Of a stretch of DNA of 64,000 nucleotides, positions 23,808 through 31,962 are shown piece after piece. Made by a program: the position numbers and the translations under genes. The DNA is from Aeromicrobium marinum DSM 15272 (GTDB lineage: Bacteria > Actinomycetota > Actinomycetes > Propionibacteriales > Nocardioidaceae). The stretch covers positions 223,016 through 287,015 of the forward strand of contig NZ_CM001024.1 of NCBI RefSeq assembly GCF_000160775.2. The letters run 5' to 3'. The first letter of the stretch is position 1. Every line of letters begins with the position of its first letter. The notes under the pieces were generated by a model. It saw only the letters and a list, made by a program, of their open reading frames with translations, was not told the origin of the DNA and searched no databases.

Positions 23808-24796
23808 TGTCGGCACCCGGCACCGACATCGACGTCGAGCGGCTCGCCGACGAGGTGCGGGAGGGTCGCCGTCCGGCGATCTCCCGCGCCATCACGCTCG
23901 TCGAGTCCCGGCGGGCCGACCACCGTGCCGCGGCCCGCGAGCTGCTCACGGGCCTCACCCCGGACGCGGGGGGAGCGGTCCGGGTGGGCGTCTCCGGGGT
24001 CCCGGGGGTCGGCAAGTCGACGACGATCGAGTCGCTGGGCACCCACCTGACCGGCCAGGGTCACCGCGTCGGCGTGCTGACGGTCGATCCGTCGAGCGTC
24101 CGCACCGGCGGCTCGGTGCTGGGCGACAAGACCAGGATGGCGCGGCTGGCCGTCGACCCGAACGCGTACATCCGGCCGTCCCCGTCGGCCGGCACCCTCG
24201 GCGGCGTCGCCCGCGCGACCAGCCAGGCGATGACGATCCTCGAGGCGGCCGGCTTCGACGTGGTGCTGGTCGAGACCGTGGGGGTGGGTCAGTCCGAGAT
24301 CACCGTGGCCGGCATGGTCGACACCTTCGTGTTCCTCACCCTGGCGCGCACGGGCGACCAGCTGCAGGGCATCAAGAAGGGCATCCTGGAGATCGCCGAC
24401 GTCATCGCCGTCAACAAGGCCGACGGCGAGCGGGCCAAGGAGGCCGAGATGACCGCCTCCGACCTCGCCGGCGCGTTGCGCCTCGTGTACGCGGGGACGG
24501 CCGACTGGGTGCCGCCGGTGCTGACCTGCTCGGGGCTGGAGGGCACCGGCATCGACACCGTGTGGTCCCGGGTCATGCGACACCGCGCCTTCATGGGCGA
24601 CCGCGGTCTCGCGGAGAAGCGGGCCGGCCAGCAGTGGGACTTCACGTGGGCGCTGGTGCGCGACGAGCTCGACCAGCGGTTGCGGACGCATCCCGGGGTC
24701 GGCGAGGTGCGCGAGGAGGTCCGCAGCCTCATCCTGGCGGGCGACCTGGGCGCGGCCGAGGCGGCCGACCGGTTGCTCGCGGCGTACGACGCCTGA
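23807..24796 (+). CDS. meaB: mutase-associated G-protein chaperone MeaB
   Basis: The 329-residue P-loop GTPase protects and reloads methylmalonyl-CoA mutase with cofactor. The Walker A GVPGVGKST is at about residues 64-72, the switch region has DPSSVRTGGSVLGDK, and the guanine-specificity motif is NKAD near residue 203. VETVGVGQSE is the Walker B region typical of the MeaB/ArgK family. Its ATG overlaps the stop of mutB (TGATG), so the three genes form one operon. Confidence 0.95.
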
Positions 24797-24810
24797 GGCC
24801 CGGACGGACG

Positions 24811-24844
24811 ACGAGGCCCGCGCAGGGAGATGCGCGAGCCTCGT
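24811..24844 (+). terminator. hairpin after meaB
   Basis: ACGAGGCCCGCGC (24811-24823) and GCGCGAGCCTCGT (24832-24844) pair with one mismatch around an eight-base loop. It lies 14 bases after the meaB stop. There is no clear U-tract, which is common for actinobacterial terminators. Confidence 0.6.
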
Positions 24845-25112
24845 CTGGGGCGATGTCACCGGGCGGGAATGGTCCGTACGTGAGGGAGAGTCGCGCAGGT
24901 GTCCCGGAGGTCCCGATGAGGCACCACCCATGGTGACCAGTGAACCATAGTTCTTTAGAACCATGAAGTGCGCTAGGGTGGTGCCCGGGACAGCCCACGA
25001 GGGCAGGCAGCACCGCTCCCGCCGGTCCGCAGCGGACCGCGTCAGGCCGACCATCTCGGGGGGATGGTCGGCCTTCGGCGTGTCGGGGCAGACCAGGCGG
25101 GATCAGGCGCGG
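24845..25112 (+). ncRNA. gene-free stretch with a possible small RNA ending in two hairpins
   Basis: No protein is visible here. An AT-rich patch at 24930-24965 contains GTTCTTTAGAAC (a short palindrome) and repeated AACCAT. TAGGGT at 24974-24979 could be a -10 box, giving a transcript from about 24986. Downstream, CGGTCCGC-A-GCGGACCG is a tight hairpin near 25023-25039, and GGCCGACCATC/GATGGTCGGCC near 25045-25073 is a strong terminator-like hairpin with a G-rich loop. Alternatively the hairpins only terminate the flanking convergent transcripts. Exact ends are uncertain. Confidence 0.3.
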
Positions 25113-25958
25113 TCAGGCCGGGGGCGCGGCGGTGAACCGTGGCCGGCTGCTCGAGACGGTCCACGTGTCGATCCGCCAGCCGTCGGCGGTCCTCACGAGT
25201 CCGAAGGTGCCCTCGGTGTCGATGCGCATCTGCTCCACCGCGCTGCTGGCCGGGTTCCACACCAGGGCGCCGGCCTCGGTTTCGACCGCCACGCTCAGGC
25301 GGGGTGTCGCCCCGCCGCGCTCGAGGCCGACGCGCACGGGCGACCAGGACGGATCCACCCACACCGGCCGGTCGGGGTAGCCGTCGGTGGTCCAGTCGGT
25401 GCCGAAGAACTCCCGGCCCGACCCGGCATCGGGTCCGTCCAGGAGCAGCAGGCCGGTGCCGCGCCGGGCGGGGTCGCTGCGGGGCGCCGCCACGACCGCC
25501 GCGACCCGGGACGCGTACACCCGGTCCCGGGCGGCCTCGGTGAGGAATCCGCGGGCGGCGTCGAAGTCGGCCGACGTGTAGGTCTGCCGCGGCAGCGACA
25601 GGGCCGAGTAGCGGGCGTCGAACACGAAGTCGAGCGCCTGGCACACGGCGGCCTGCACACCTTCGTCACCGACGGCCGACCGCACCGCCTCGGTGGCCTG
25701 CACGGTGGTCGAGGCGCACCGTTCGGCGGCGGTCGGCACCGTGAGGCGTGGGGCGAGTGCTGCGGAGACCGGCTCGGGCGTGGGCGACGGGGTGGGCGTC
25801 GGGGCGCTGGGCGTCGGCGCTGCTGAGGTCGGGGCGGGCTCGGTGGGTCGCGGAGCCGACGTGACCTCGCCGTCCGGTGAGCTGAGCCCCAGCGCGATCG
25901 CCGCCAGCGCCACGAGCGTCACGACGGCGGCCAGTACGCGCACCACCGATCCCTTCAC
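25113..25958 (-). CDS. secreted or membrane-anchored protein of unknown function
   Basis: The 281-residue product has an N-terminal hydrophobic segment (residues 6-26), a long Pro/Thr/Ser-rich linker (about residues 30-65) and an outside domain containing CASTTVQATEAVRSAV, VCQALDFVFDARYSAL and a C-terminal beta-rich part. It contains two cysteines that could form a disulphide. I do not recognise the family. It is divergently placed relative to nothing and is followed downstream by the hairpins at 25023-25073. Confidence 0.65.
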   Translation of the reverse strand: MKGSVVRVLAAVVTLVALAAIALGLSSPDGEVTSAPRPTEPAPTSAAPTPSAPTPTPSPTPEPVSAALAPRLTVPTAAERCASTTVQATEAVRSAVGDEGVQAAVCQALDFVFDARYSALSLPRQTYTSADFDAARGFLTEAARDRVYASRVAAVVAAPRSDPARRGTGLLLLDGPDAGSGREFFGTDWTTDGYPDRPVWVDPSWSPVRVGLERGGATPRLSVAVETEAGALVWNPASSAVEQMRIDTEGTFGLVRTADGWRIDTWTVSSSRPRFTAAPPA

Positions 25959-25998
25959 CCGGTCAGGATAGGGCCCCGGCGCGTCGACCCGGCGCGGG

Positions 25999-26823
25999 TC
26001 AGTTGAAGGCCGCCGGATCGGGGCCGATGCGCTCGTCGCGGTTGACGCCGCTGATCGACCGGATCTCGTCCGGCGTCAGCTCGATGTCGGTCGCGGCGAA
26101 GTTGTCGGCGATCCGCTGCGGCGTCACCGACTTGGGGAACACGATGTTGCCGAGGGCGAGGTGCCACGCCAGGATCACCTGCGCCGGGGAGGCTCCGTGG
26201 GCCTGCGCGACCTGTGTGATGGCCGGCTCCTCGAACACCTGGCCCTGGGCGAGCGGGCTCCAGGCCTCGGTGGCGATGCCGTGCTCGTCGTGGAACGCGC
26301 GCAGCTCGGTCTGCGTCAGCGCCGGGTGCAGCTCGATCTGGTTGACCGACGGGACCGTCAGGCCCGCGTCCAGCAGCTTCTGCAGGTCCTCGACCCGGAA
26401 GTTCGAGACGCCGATCGACCGGATCCGGCCGTCGGCCTTGAGCTGCTCGAAGGCCTTCCACGTGTCGACGAAGGTGTCCTTCTGCGGCGTGGGCCAGTGG
26501 ATCAGGTACAGGTCGAGCACGTCGAGACCGAGCTTCTCCATGCTGGTGTCGAAGGCCCGCAGGGTGGAGTCGTGGCCCTGGTCGCTGTTCCACAGCTTGG
26601 TCGTGACGAACAGGTCCTCGCGCGGCAGGTCCGACGCGCTCAGGGCAGCGCCGACCTCGGCCTCGTTGCCGTAGATCTTGGCGGTGTCGATGTGGCGGTA
26701 GCCGATCTCCAGGGCGGTCTCGACGTTCGCCTGGGTCTCGGCGGGATCGACCTGGAAGACGCCGAGCCCCAGCTGGGGGATGCTGACGCCGTCGTTGAGG
26801 GCGATGTCACGGATCGCGGACAT
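25999..26823 (-). CDS. aldo/keto reductase (2,5-diketo-D-gluconate reductase-like)
   Basis: A 274-residue NADPH-dependent oxidoreductase. The catalytic tetrad is visible: Asp and Tyr in HIDTAKIYGNE, Lys in FVTTKLWN, and His in LYLIHWP. SIGVSNF and NQIELHP are typical family motifs, and PKSVTPQRIADN near the C-terminus binds the cofactor phosphate. It reduces carbonyl compounds; the natural substrate is unknown. The start ATG is preceded by CGAAGGAGC. Confidence 0.92.
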   Translation of the reverse strand: MSAIRDIALNDGVSIPQLGLGVFQVDPAETQANVETALEIGYRHIDTAKIYGNEAEVGAALSASDLPREDLFVTTKLWNSDQGHDSTLRAFDTSMEKLGLDVLDLYLIHWPTPQKDTFVDTWKAFEQLKADGRIRSIGVSNFRVEDLQKLLDAGLTVPSVNQIELHPALTQTELRAFHDEHGIATEAWSPLAQGQVFEEPAITQVAQAHGASPAQVILAWHLALGNIVFPKSVTPQRIADNFAATDIELTPDEIRSISGVNRDERIGPDPAAFN

Positions 26824-26911
26824 GCGGATGCTCCTTCGGGTGGGGAGTGGACAACCCCTCCAGCATCCCAAGCCGGCCAAGCCCCGCATCTCGGGGTGGC
26901 CGGCCCGTCGG

Positions 26912-28027
26912 TCAGGCGGTGGCCCAGTCCGGGTTCCAGCCGTCGACCTCGTCGGCGCGACGGGTGGGCGGGCCGGTGTAGATGGCCGACGGGCGGATGA
27001 GGCGGCCCGTGCGCTTCTGCTCCAGGATGTGGGCGCTCCACCCGGCGGTGCGGGCCGAGGTGAACATCGCGGTGAACATGTGCGGCGGGATCTGGGCGTA
27101 GTCGAGCACGATCGCGGCCCAGAACTCCACGTTGGTCTCCAGCACCCGGTCGGGACGGCGCTCCTTGAGCTCCTTGAGCGCTGCCTCCTCCAGGGCGATG
27201 GCCACCTCCGCGCGGGGGGCGTTGAGCTCCTTGGCGGTGCGGCGCAGCGTGCGGGCACGGGGGTCCTGCGCCCGGTAGACGCGGTGGCCGAAGCCCATCA
27301 GCCGTTCGCCGGCGTCGAGCAGGCCCTTGACGTACTTCTCGGCGTCGCCGGACTTCTCGACCTCCTCGATCATGGTCAGCACCCGCGCGGGGGCGCCGCC
27401 GTGCAGGGGGCCCGACATGGCGCCCACCGCGCCGGACAGCGCGGCCGCGGCGTCGGCGCCGGTGGAGGCGATGACCCGGGCGGTGAAGGTGGAGGCGTTC
27501 ATGCCGTGCTCGGCGGCCGACACCCAGTAGGCGTCGATGGCCTTGGCGTGGTCGGGGTTGACCTCACCGCGCCAGCGGGTGAGGAAGCGTTCGGTGATGG
27601 TGCCGGCCTTGTCGATCTCGGACTGCGGGACCATCGGCTGGCCGACACCGCGCGCGGCCTGCGCCACGTAGGACAGCACCATGACGGCGGTACGGGCCAG
27701 GTCGTCGCGGGCCTGGACGTCGTCGATGTCGTACAGCTGCTTCATGCCCCACGCAGGCGCGGTCAGGGCGATCGCGCTCTGCACGTCCGCCCGGATGTCG
27801 CCGGAGTGCACCGGGATCGGGAACGGCTCGGCCGGGGGCAGGCCCGGCTCGTAGCTGCCGTCGACGAGCAGGCCCCAGATCTTCTCGAAGGGCACCCGCC
27901 CGACCAGGTCGTCGATGTCGACGCCGCGGTAACGGAGGGCGGAACCCTCCTTGTCGGGTTCGGCGATCTCGCTCTCGAACGCGATGACGCCTTCAAGTCC
28001 GTGGTGCACTTCAGTCATGGCCGCCAT
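26912..28027 (-). CDS. citA: citrate synthase 2
   Basis: The 371-residue enzyme condenses acetyl-CoA and oxaloacetate. It has the shorter type-I-like form seen in actinobacterial citrate synthase 2 (or methylcitrate synthase relatives): LEGVIAFESEIAEPDK at the start, ALRYRGVDIDDLV, catalytic His in GPLHGGAP and GFGHRVYR, and Asp/Glu region LETNVEFWAA. The ATG at 28027 is chosen because GGAGGGG lies six bases upstream; ATG at 28018 would shorten it by three residues. It is divergent from pdxH with 27 bases between starts. Citrate against methylcitrate specificity cannot be settled from sequence. Confidence 0.9.
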   Translation of the reverse strand: MAAMTEVHHGLEGVIAFESEIAEPDKEGSALRYRGVDIDDLVGRVPFEKIWGLLVDGSYEPGLPPAEPFPIPVHSGDIRADVQSAIALTAPAWGMKQLYDIDDVQARDDLARTAVMVLSYVAQAARGVGQPMVPQSEIDKAGTITERFLTRWRGEVNPDHAKAIDAYWVSAAEHGMNASTFTARVIASTGADAAAALSGAVGAMSGPLHGGAPARVLTMIEEVEKSGDAEKYVKGLLDAGERLMGFGHRVYRAQDPRARTLRRTAKELNAPRAEVAIALEEAALKELKERRPDRVLETNVEFWAAIVLDYAQIPPHMFTAMFTSARTAGWSAHILEQKRTGRLIRPSAIYTGPPTRRADEVDGWNPDWATA

Positions 28028-28054
28028 TGTGCCCCTCCCGGCTACCGTGTGCGC

Positions 28055-28699
28055 ATGGAGACCCCCGATCTGGCCGGAATGCGGACGGACTACCCGCGCG
28101 ACGGGCTCACCGAGGACGAGGCCGGTGACGACCCGATCGCCCTGTTCCGGCGGTGGATCGACGACGCGGCCGCGGCGGATCTGCCCGAGCCGAACGCCAT
28201 GGCGCTCGCGACCGCGACGACCGACGGCCGACCGTCGGTGCGCACGGTGCTGCTGAAGGGGCTGGACGAGCGGGGGCCGGTGTTCTACACGCACTACGAC
28301 TCCCGCAAGGGTCACGAGATCGACACGAACCCCCGCGTGGCGGCCACGATGCTGTGGCACCCGATGCACCGTCAGGTGCGCATCGAGGGCCGTGCCCATC
28401 GGGTCGACCCGGCCGAGTCCGACGCGTACTTCGCCGGCCGCCCCCGGGCCTCGCAGCTGGGAGCGTGCGCCTCGGAGCAGTCGCGGGCCATCGAGGACCG
28501 GGCCGCGCTGGAGGAACGCCTGGCGTGGGTCGCCACCGCCGCCGGCGACGACCCGGTGCGCCGGCCCGACAACTGGGGTGGCTTTCGCATCACGGTGGAC
28601 TCGGTGGAGTTCTGGCACGGCCGGTCCGGTCGGCTGCACGACCGCCTGCTGTACGTGCGGACCGACGAGGGCTGGAGTCGTACCCGCCTCCAGCCCTGA
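28055..28699 (+). CDS. pdxH: pyridoxamine 5'-phosphate oxidase
   Basis: The 214-residue FMN enzyme oxidises pyridoxine or pyridoxamine phosphate to pyridoxal phosphate. Family motifs are EPNAMALATATTDGRPSVRTVLLKG, FYTHYDSRKG, RQVRIEGRAHRV and the C-terminal RLHDRLLYVR and RLQP end that contacts the substrate. TACCGT at 28043-28048 is a -10 box seven bases before the ATG, so the transcript is probably leaderless. It neighbours citA as in many actinobacteria. Confidence 0.93.
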   Translation: METPDLAGMRTDYPRDGLTEDEAGDDPIALFRRWIDDAAAADLPEPNAMALATATTDGRPSVRTVLLKGLDERGPVFYTHYDSRKGHEIDTNPRVAATMLWHPMHRQVRIEGRAHRVDPAESDAYFAGRPRASQLGACASEQSRAIEDRAALEERLAWVATAAGDDPVRRPDNWGGFRITVDSVEFWHGRSGRLHDRLLYVRTDEGWSRTRLQP

Positions 28700-28775
28700 C
28701 GCCCGCCGGCCAGGGTTCACCTGAGGGACATCCGGTGTCCGGCACCGTGTCATCCGGCGTCGTCACCGTGGGTGC

Positions 28776-29396
28776 ATGGACGACCTCGGTGTGGTGGCGG
28801 TCCTGCTGCTCGGTCTGGGCGTGGCGTTCGCCGAGTCCGGCATCGGCGTCGGCACGGTCGTGCCGGGCGAGACCGTCGTGGTCGTGCTGGCGGCCTCCCT
28901 GACGAGCTGGCCGTCGTTGCTGGCCCTCGGCGCGTGCGTGGCGGTCGGTGCCTGCATGGGCGACCACGTGGGCTACCTGCTCGGACGACGCTTCGGGCCC
29001 CGTCTGCGCGAGACCCGGGTGATCCGCCGGGTCGGCACCGGTGCGTACGACCGGGCGCTGGCGATCCTGGAGCGGCGCGGGGCGGCGGCGGTCTTCTGGA
29101 CCCGCCTGGTCCCGGTGGTGCGGGTGCTCACCCCGGCCGCGGCCGGGGTCGCGGGGCTGCGGTACCGGTCGTTCGTCGTCGCGTCGGTGGCCGGATCGGT
29201 CCTGTGGTCGGCGGTCTACGTGGCGGGCGGGTCGGCCCTCGCGGTCGCCGGTCGGCTGGTCCTCGAGGTCATGGGCGGGGCGGCCGTCCCGCTGGCGGTC
29301 GTGCTGGCCGCCGCCGGGCTCACCCTGCTCGGCGTCCGAGCGGCACGGGCACCGCGTCGTCCGCGCCACCGGCCGCCGGTCGCGCTGCCGTCCTGA
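28776..29396 (+). CDS. DedA family membrane protein
   Basis: The 206-residue protein has five or six hydrophobic segments and the DedA/SNARE-associated pattern: VPGETVVVVLAASL, GDHVGYLLGRRFGPRL, and FWTRLVPVVRVLTPAAAGVAGL. DedA proteins are polyprenyl-phosphate or phospholipid flippases or related membrane homeostasis factors. The last 77 bases overlap the 3' end of the convergent adenylation fusion gene. The basic C-terminal tail is within that overlap. Confidence 0.85.
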   Translation: MDDLGVVAVLLLGLGVAFAESGIGVGTVVPGETVVVVLAASLTSWPSLLALGACVAVGACMGDHVGYLLGRRFGPRLRETRVIRRVGTGAYDRALAILERRGAAAVFWTRLVPVVRVLTPAAAGVAGLRYRSFVVASVAGSVLWSAVYVAGGSALAVAGRLVLEVMGGAAVPLAVVLAAAGLTLLGVRAARAPRRPRHRPPVALPS

Positions 29397-31875
29397 GCCC
29401 GCGGAGCCGGCCGATGCCGGCCGTACCGGTCAGCGCCTCCCAGCCGCGCCACGCGGCGACGCCGACGACGAACGAGGCGGCCACGGCTGCGGGGGGCGAC
29501 ACGTCCTCCAGGTGCGGGTAGACCTGCCAGTGGGTGAGGTAGACGAACAGCGACGCACCGGCCAGCTGCCCCACCAGCAGCGCGGCGATCCGCGGGAGCG
29601 GCACCCGCGGCACCCACAACAGGGCCAGGAGCCCCGCGCCGACCAGCACCTCGCGCTGCGGTTCGCCGAAGAAGCCGACCGGGGCGAGCGCCAGGACGCC
29701 GGACAGCAGCACGCGCTGCCCGGTGGTCCGCACCGTGGCGGCGGCCCACCCGGCGGCGAAGCACCACGCGACCACGGCGACGGAGTAGCGCTCGGTCGGG
29801 CCGGCCTCCACCCCGACCAGCAGGTACCGCGCGGCGAGCGCGACCGCCAGCACGGCTGAGGCCAGGGAGAACGGGGATCGTCGGTGCCACCGGTCGAGCG
29901 CCGGGACGGCCAGGGCGACCACCACGGCCAGCTGGGTCCAGACCACCGCCTCGAGGAACCAGAACTGCCACTGGACGGTCCACCGGTCCTCGCCGAGGGC
30001 GCCGTTGAGGAACACCGCCGTGGCCGGGTCGTACATGCCCGTCACCAGGGCCACCCCGCCGATCCACAGGGCACTGGGCACGACGAGCCGCGAGAGTGAC
30101 CGCAGGCCGGCCGTGACGCGGGCCCGGGTCGACCCGGCGCCCGCCCGGAAGCGGATGGCGTTGTAGCCCGCGATGCCGAGCAGGATGTGCGCGCCGCCGG
30201 CGAGGGCCCAGAGGTTGCCGTGGCTGCCGACCACCAGCACGATGGCGAGCGCCCGCAGGACCACCGACGTGTCGACGGGGACGCCTCGTCGCGCCTCGGC
30301 GGGTCCGGCCGTCAGCTCGGCCAGGGGCCGCAGGTGCCACCCCGGAGGCAGGTCGACACCCAGGTCAGCGAGCCGGACCGAGACCTCGACGTACGAGAGC
30401 GAGTCGCCGCCGAGGTCGACGAAGCTCTGGTCGTCGCGGGCGTCGGGCCGGTCGAGCAGGTCGGCCACGAGGTGCCGCACGGCCGCGGGCCCGGCGACCC
30501 GGGCGGCGGACGCGCGGGTGGCCGCGTCGCGGGCGGCGGTGGTCAGGGCCGGGTAGTCCACCTTGCCCCGGTCGGTGCGGGGGTAGGTCGCCACCGTGTG
30601 GGCCGATACCCGGTGCGACGGCAGCCCGGTGACGTCGGCCGCGGTGCGCCGGACGAGGTCGACGTCGTGGTGGACCGTGAGGACGTGCGGCCGGTCGTCG
30701 ACCGCGACGCACCGCGTGTCGAACCCGGCGTCGTCGAGCCGGCGCTCGAGGTGGTCCAGGTCGATCCGCAGGCCGCTGCACTTGGCGATCCGGTGACGCC
30801 GGCCCACCCACTCCAGGCTGCCGTCGTCGTGCCGGCGGGCCAGGTCGCCGGTGCGCAGCTCGTCCAGCTCGGGTCCGCGCGCCAGGTCGGTCGGACGCTC
30901 GGCGTACCCCATCATCACGTTGTCGCCGCGGTAGACCAGCTCGCCGGTCCCGGGTGCGGCCTCCGGCACCGGGTCGAGGCGGAAGGATCCGCCGGGCACG
31001 GCGATGCCGAGGGTGTGGGCGTGGGTCGGGACGAGGTCGGGCGGCAGGTACGCCATCCGGGCCGTGGCCTCGGTCTGGCCATACATCGGGACGAGGTCCC
31101 ACCCGCGACGCCGACCCAGGTGCCACCACCGGCGCAGGTCGTCGGGCGCCATCCGTCCGCCGGCCTGGGTGACGAGGCGCAGGTGGGGCAGGTCGCGAGC
31201 GGCGAAGTCGGTGGTGTCGAGCATCTCGAACGTGTACGGCACACCCGCGAAGGAGGTCGCACCGGCGGCGGCCGCCAGCTGCCAGGTGCTGTCGTCGACG
31301 ACCGATCCCTCGGTGAGCACGAGCCCGGCACCGGCGACCAGGTGGCTGTGCACGACCGAGAGTCCGTAGCAGTAGTGCGGCGGCAGGGTCGTGAGGGCCC
31401 GGTCGTCCGGGGTGATCCGGAGGTACTCGGCGATCGACTGGGCGTTCGACCGCACGTTGGTCCCGGAGAGCCGGACCAGGCGGGGTGAGCCGGTGGACCC
31501 GGACGTGGAGAGCAGCACCGCGAGGTCGGGGTGCAGGTCGTGGGCCGACCCGGTCCGCCGGACCTGCCACTGCTCGCCGGCCACGACGTCCGGGTCGTAG
31601 GCGGCGGTGAGCGCGTCGGTCGCGGCCCGGTCCGGCGACGTGACCAGCACGGCGTGTCCGGCGGCCACCGCCCCGAGGTACGTGCAGAGCGAGTCGACGT
31701 CGTTGCGCAGCGGGACGGCCACGAGCCGCCGCGTCGCCCCGAGCCGCCGGCCGACGTCGTCGACCCGCTCGGCGAGGTCCCGGTACGTCAGTGTCCGGTC
31801 GGTCGTGACGAACGCCGCCCGGTCCCCGTGGCGCGCGAGGTCGGCGAAGACCGACCGGCGGGTGGTGGTGAGCAC
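29320..31875 (-). CDS. NRPS-like adenylation / carrier / membrane acyltransferase fusion
   Basis: This 851-residue protein joins three parts. Residues 1 to about 440 form an ANL adenylation domain: LLSTSGSTGSPRLVRLS, MYGQTEATARMAY, ELRTGDLARRHDDG, and the catalytic Lys in PRTDRGKVDY. Residues 455-530 form a carrier domain with the phosphopantetheine Ser near 490 in FVDLGGDSLSYVEV. Residues 535-820 contain about eight to ten membrane helices in the style of acyltransferase-3 proteins (VGSHGNLWALAGGAHILLGI, and THWQVYP near the end). It may load an acid onto the carrier and hand it to a membrane or exported acceptor. The promoter overlaps an iron-box-like palindrome. No other pathway genes are adjacent, so the product is unknown. 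Confidence 0.8.
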   Translation of the reverse strand: MLTTTRRSVFADLARHGDRAAFVTTDRTLTYRDLAERVDDVGRRLGATRRLVAVPLRNDVDSLCTYLGAVAAGHAVLVTSPDRAATDALTAAYDPDVVAGEQWQVRRTGSAHDLHPDLAVLLSTSGSTGSPRLVRLSGTNVRSNAQSIAEYLRITPDDRALTTLPPHYCYGLSVVHSHLVAGAGLVLTEGSVVDDSTWQLAAAAGATSFAGVPYTFEMLDTTDFAARDLPHLRLVTQAGGRMAPDDLRRWWHLGRRRGWDLVPMYGQTEATARMAYLPPDLVPTHAHTLGIAVPGGSFRLDPVPEAAPGTGELVYRGDNVMMGYAERPTDLARGPELDELRTGDLARRHDDGSLEWVGRRHRIAKCSGLRIDLDHLERRLDDAGFDTRCVAVDDRPHVLTVHHDVDLVRRTAADVTGLPSHRVSAHTVATYPRTDRGKVDYPALTTAARDAATRASAARVAGPAAVRHLVADLLDRPDARDDQSFVDLGGDSLSYVEVSVRLADLGVDLPPGWHLRPLAELTAGPAEARRGVPVDTSVVLRALAIVLVVGSHGNLWALAGGAHILLGIAGYNAIRFRAGAGSTRARVTAGLRSLSRLVVPSALWIGGVALVTGMYDPATAVFLNGALGEDRWTVQWQFWFLEAVVWTQLAVVVALAVPALDRWHRRSPFSLASAVLAVALAARYLLVGVEAGPTERYSVAVVAWCFAAGWAAATVRTTGQRVLLSGVLALAPVGFFGEPQREVLVGAGLLALLWVPRVPLPRIAALLVGQLAGASLFVYLTHWQVYPHLEDVSPPAAVAASFVVGVAAWRGWEALTGTAGIGRLRGLRTAARPAAGGADDAVPVPLGRRAG

Positions 31876-31880
31876 ACCTC

Positions 31881-31901
31881 ACTATAGGTAGGCTTACCTA
31901 T
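31881..31901 (-). promoter_or_regulatory. iron-box-like operator over the promoter of the adenylation fusion
   Basis: On the minus strand TATAGT (plus 31881-31886) is a perfect TAnnnT -10 box five bases before the GTG start at 31875, so the mRNA is probably leaderless. ATAGGTAAGCCTACCTAT (plus 31884-31901) overlaps the box. It has inverted arms ATAGGTA/TACCTAT and shares AGGT...ACCT with the DtxR/IdeR consensus, but is one base shorter in the middle than the classical 19-base box. A DtxR-family gene lies at 34085. Confidence 0.6.
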
Positions 31902-31920
31902 CGTGCCAACCGGATGGTCC

Positions 31921-31962
31921 GGATCAGCCGAACTGGATCAGCCGAACTGGATCAGCCGAACT
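31921..31962. repeat. three tandem copies of a 14-base unit spanning a stop codon
   Basis: GGATCAGCCGAACT occurs three times in a row without a mismatch at 31921-31934, 31935-31948 and 31949-31962. The last copy contains the stop codon and the last codons of the thioesterase-like gene on the minus strand, so the other two lie just past its end. Confidence 0.95.

Noticed and set aside
25040..25076. 6C small RNA on the minus strand
   Set aside because: Only one hairpin has a C-rich loop; the motif needs two, and the gene context is not the known one. Kept only as part of a general small-RNA suggestion.
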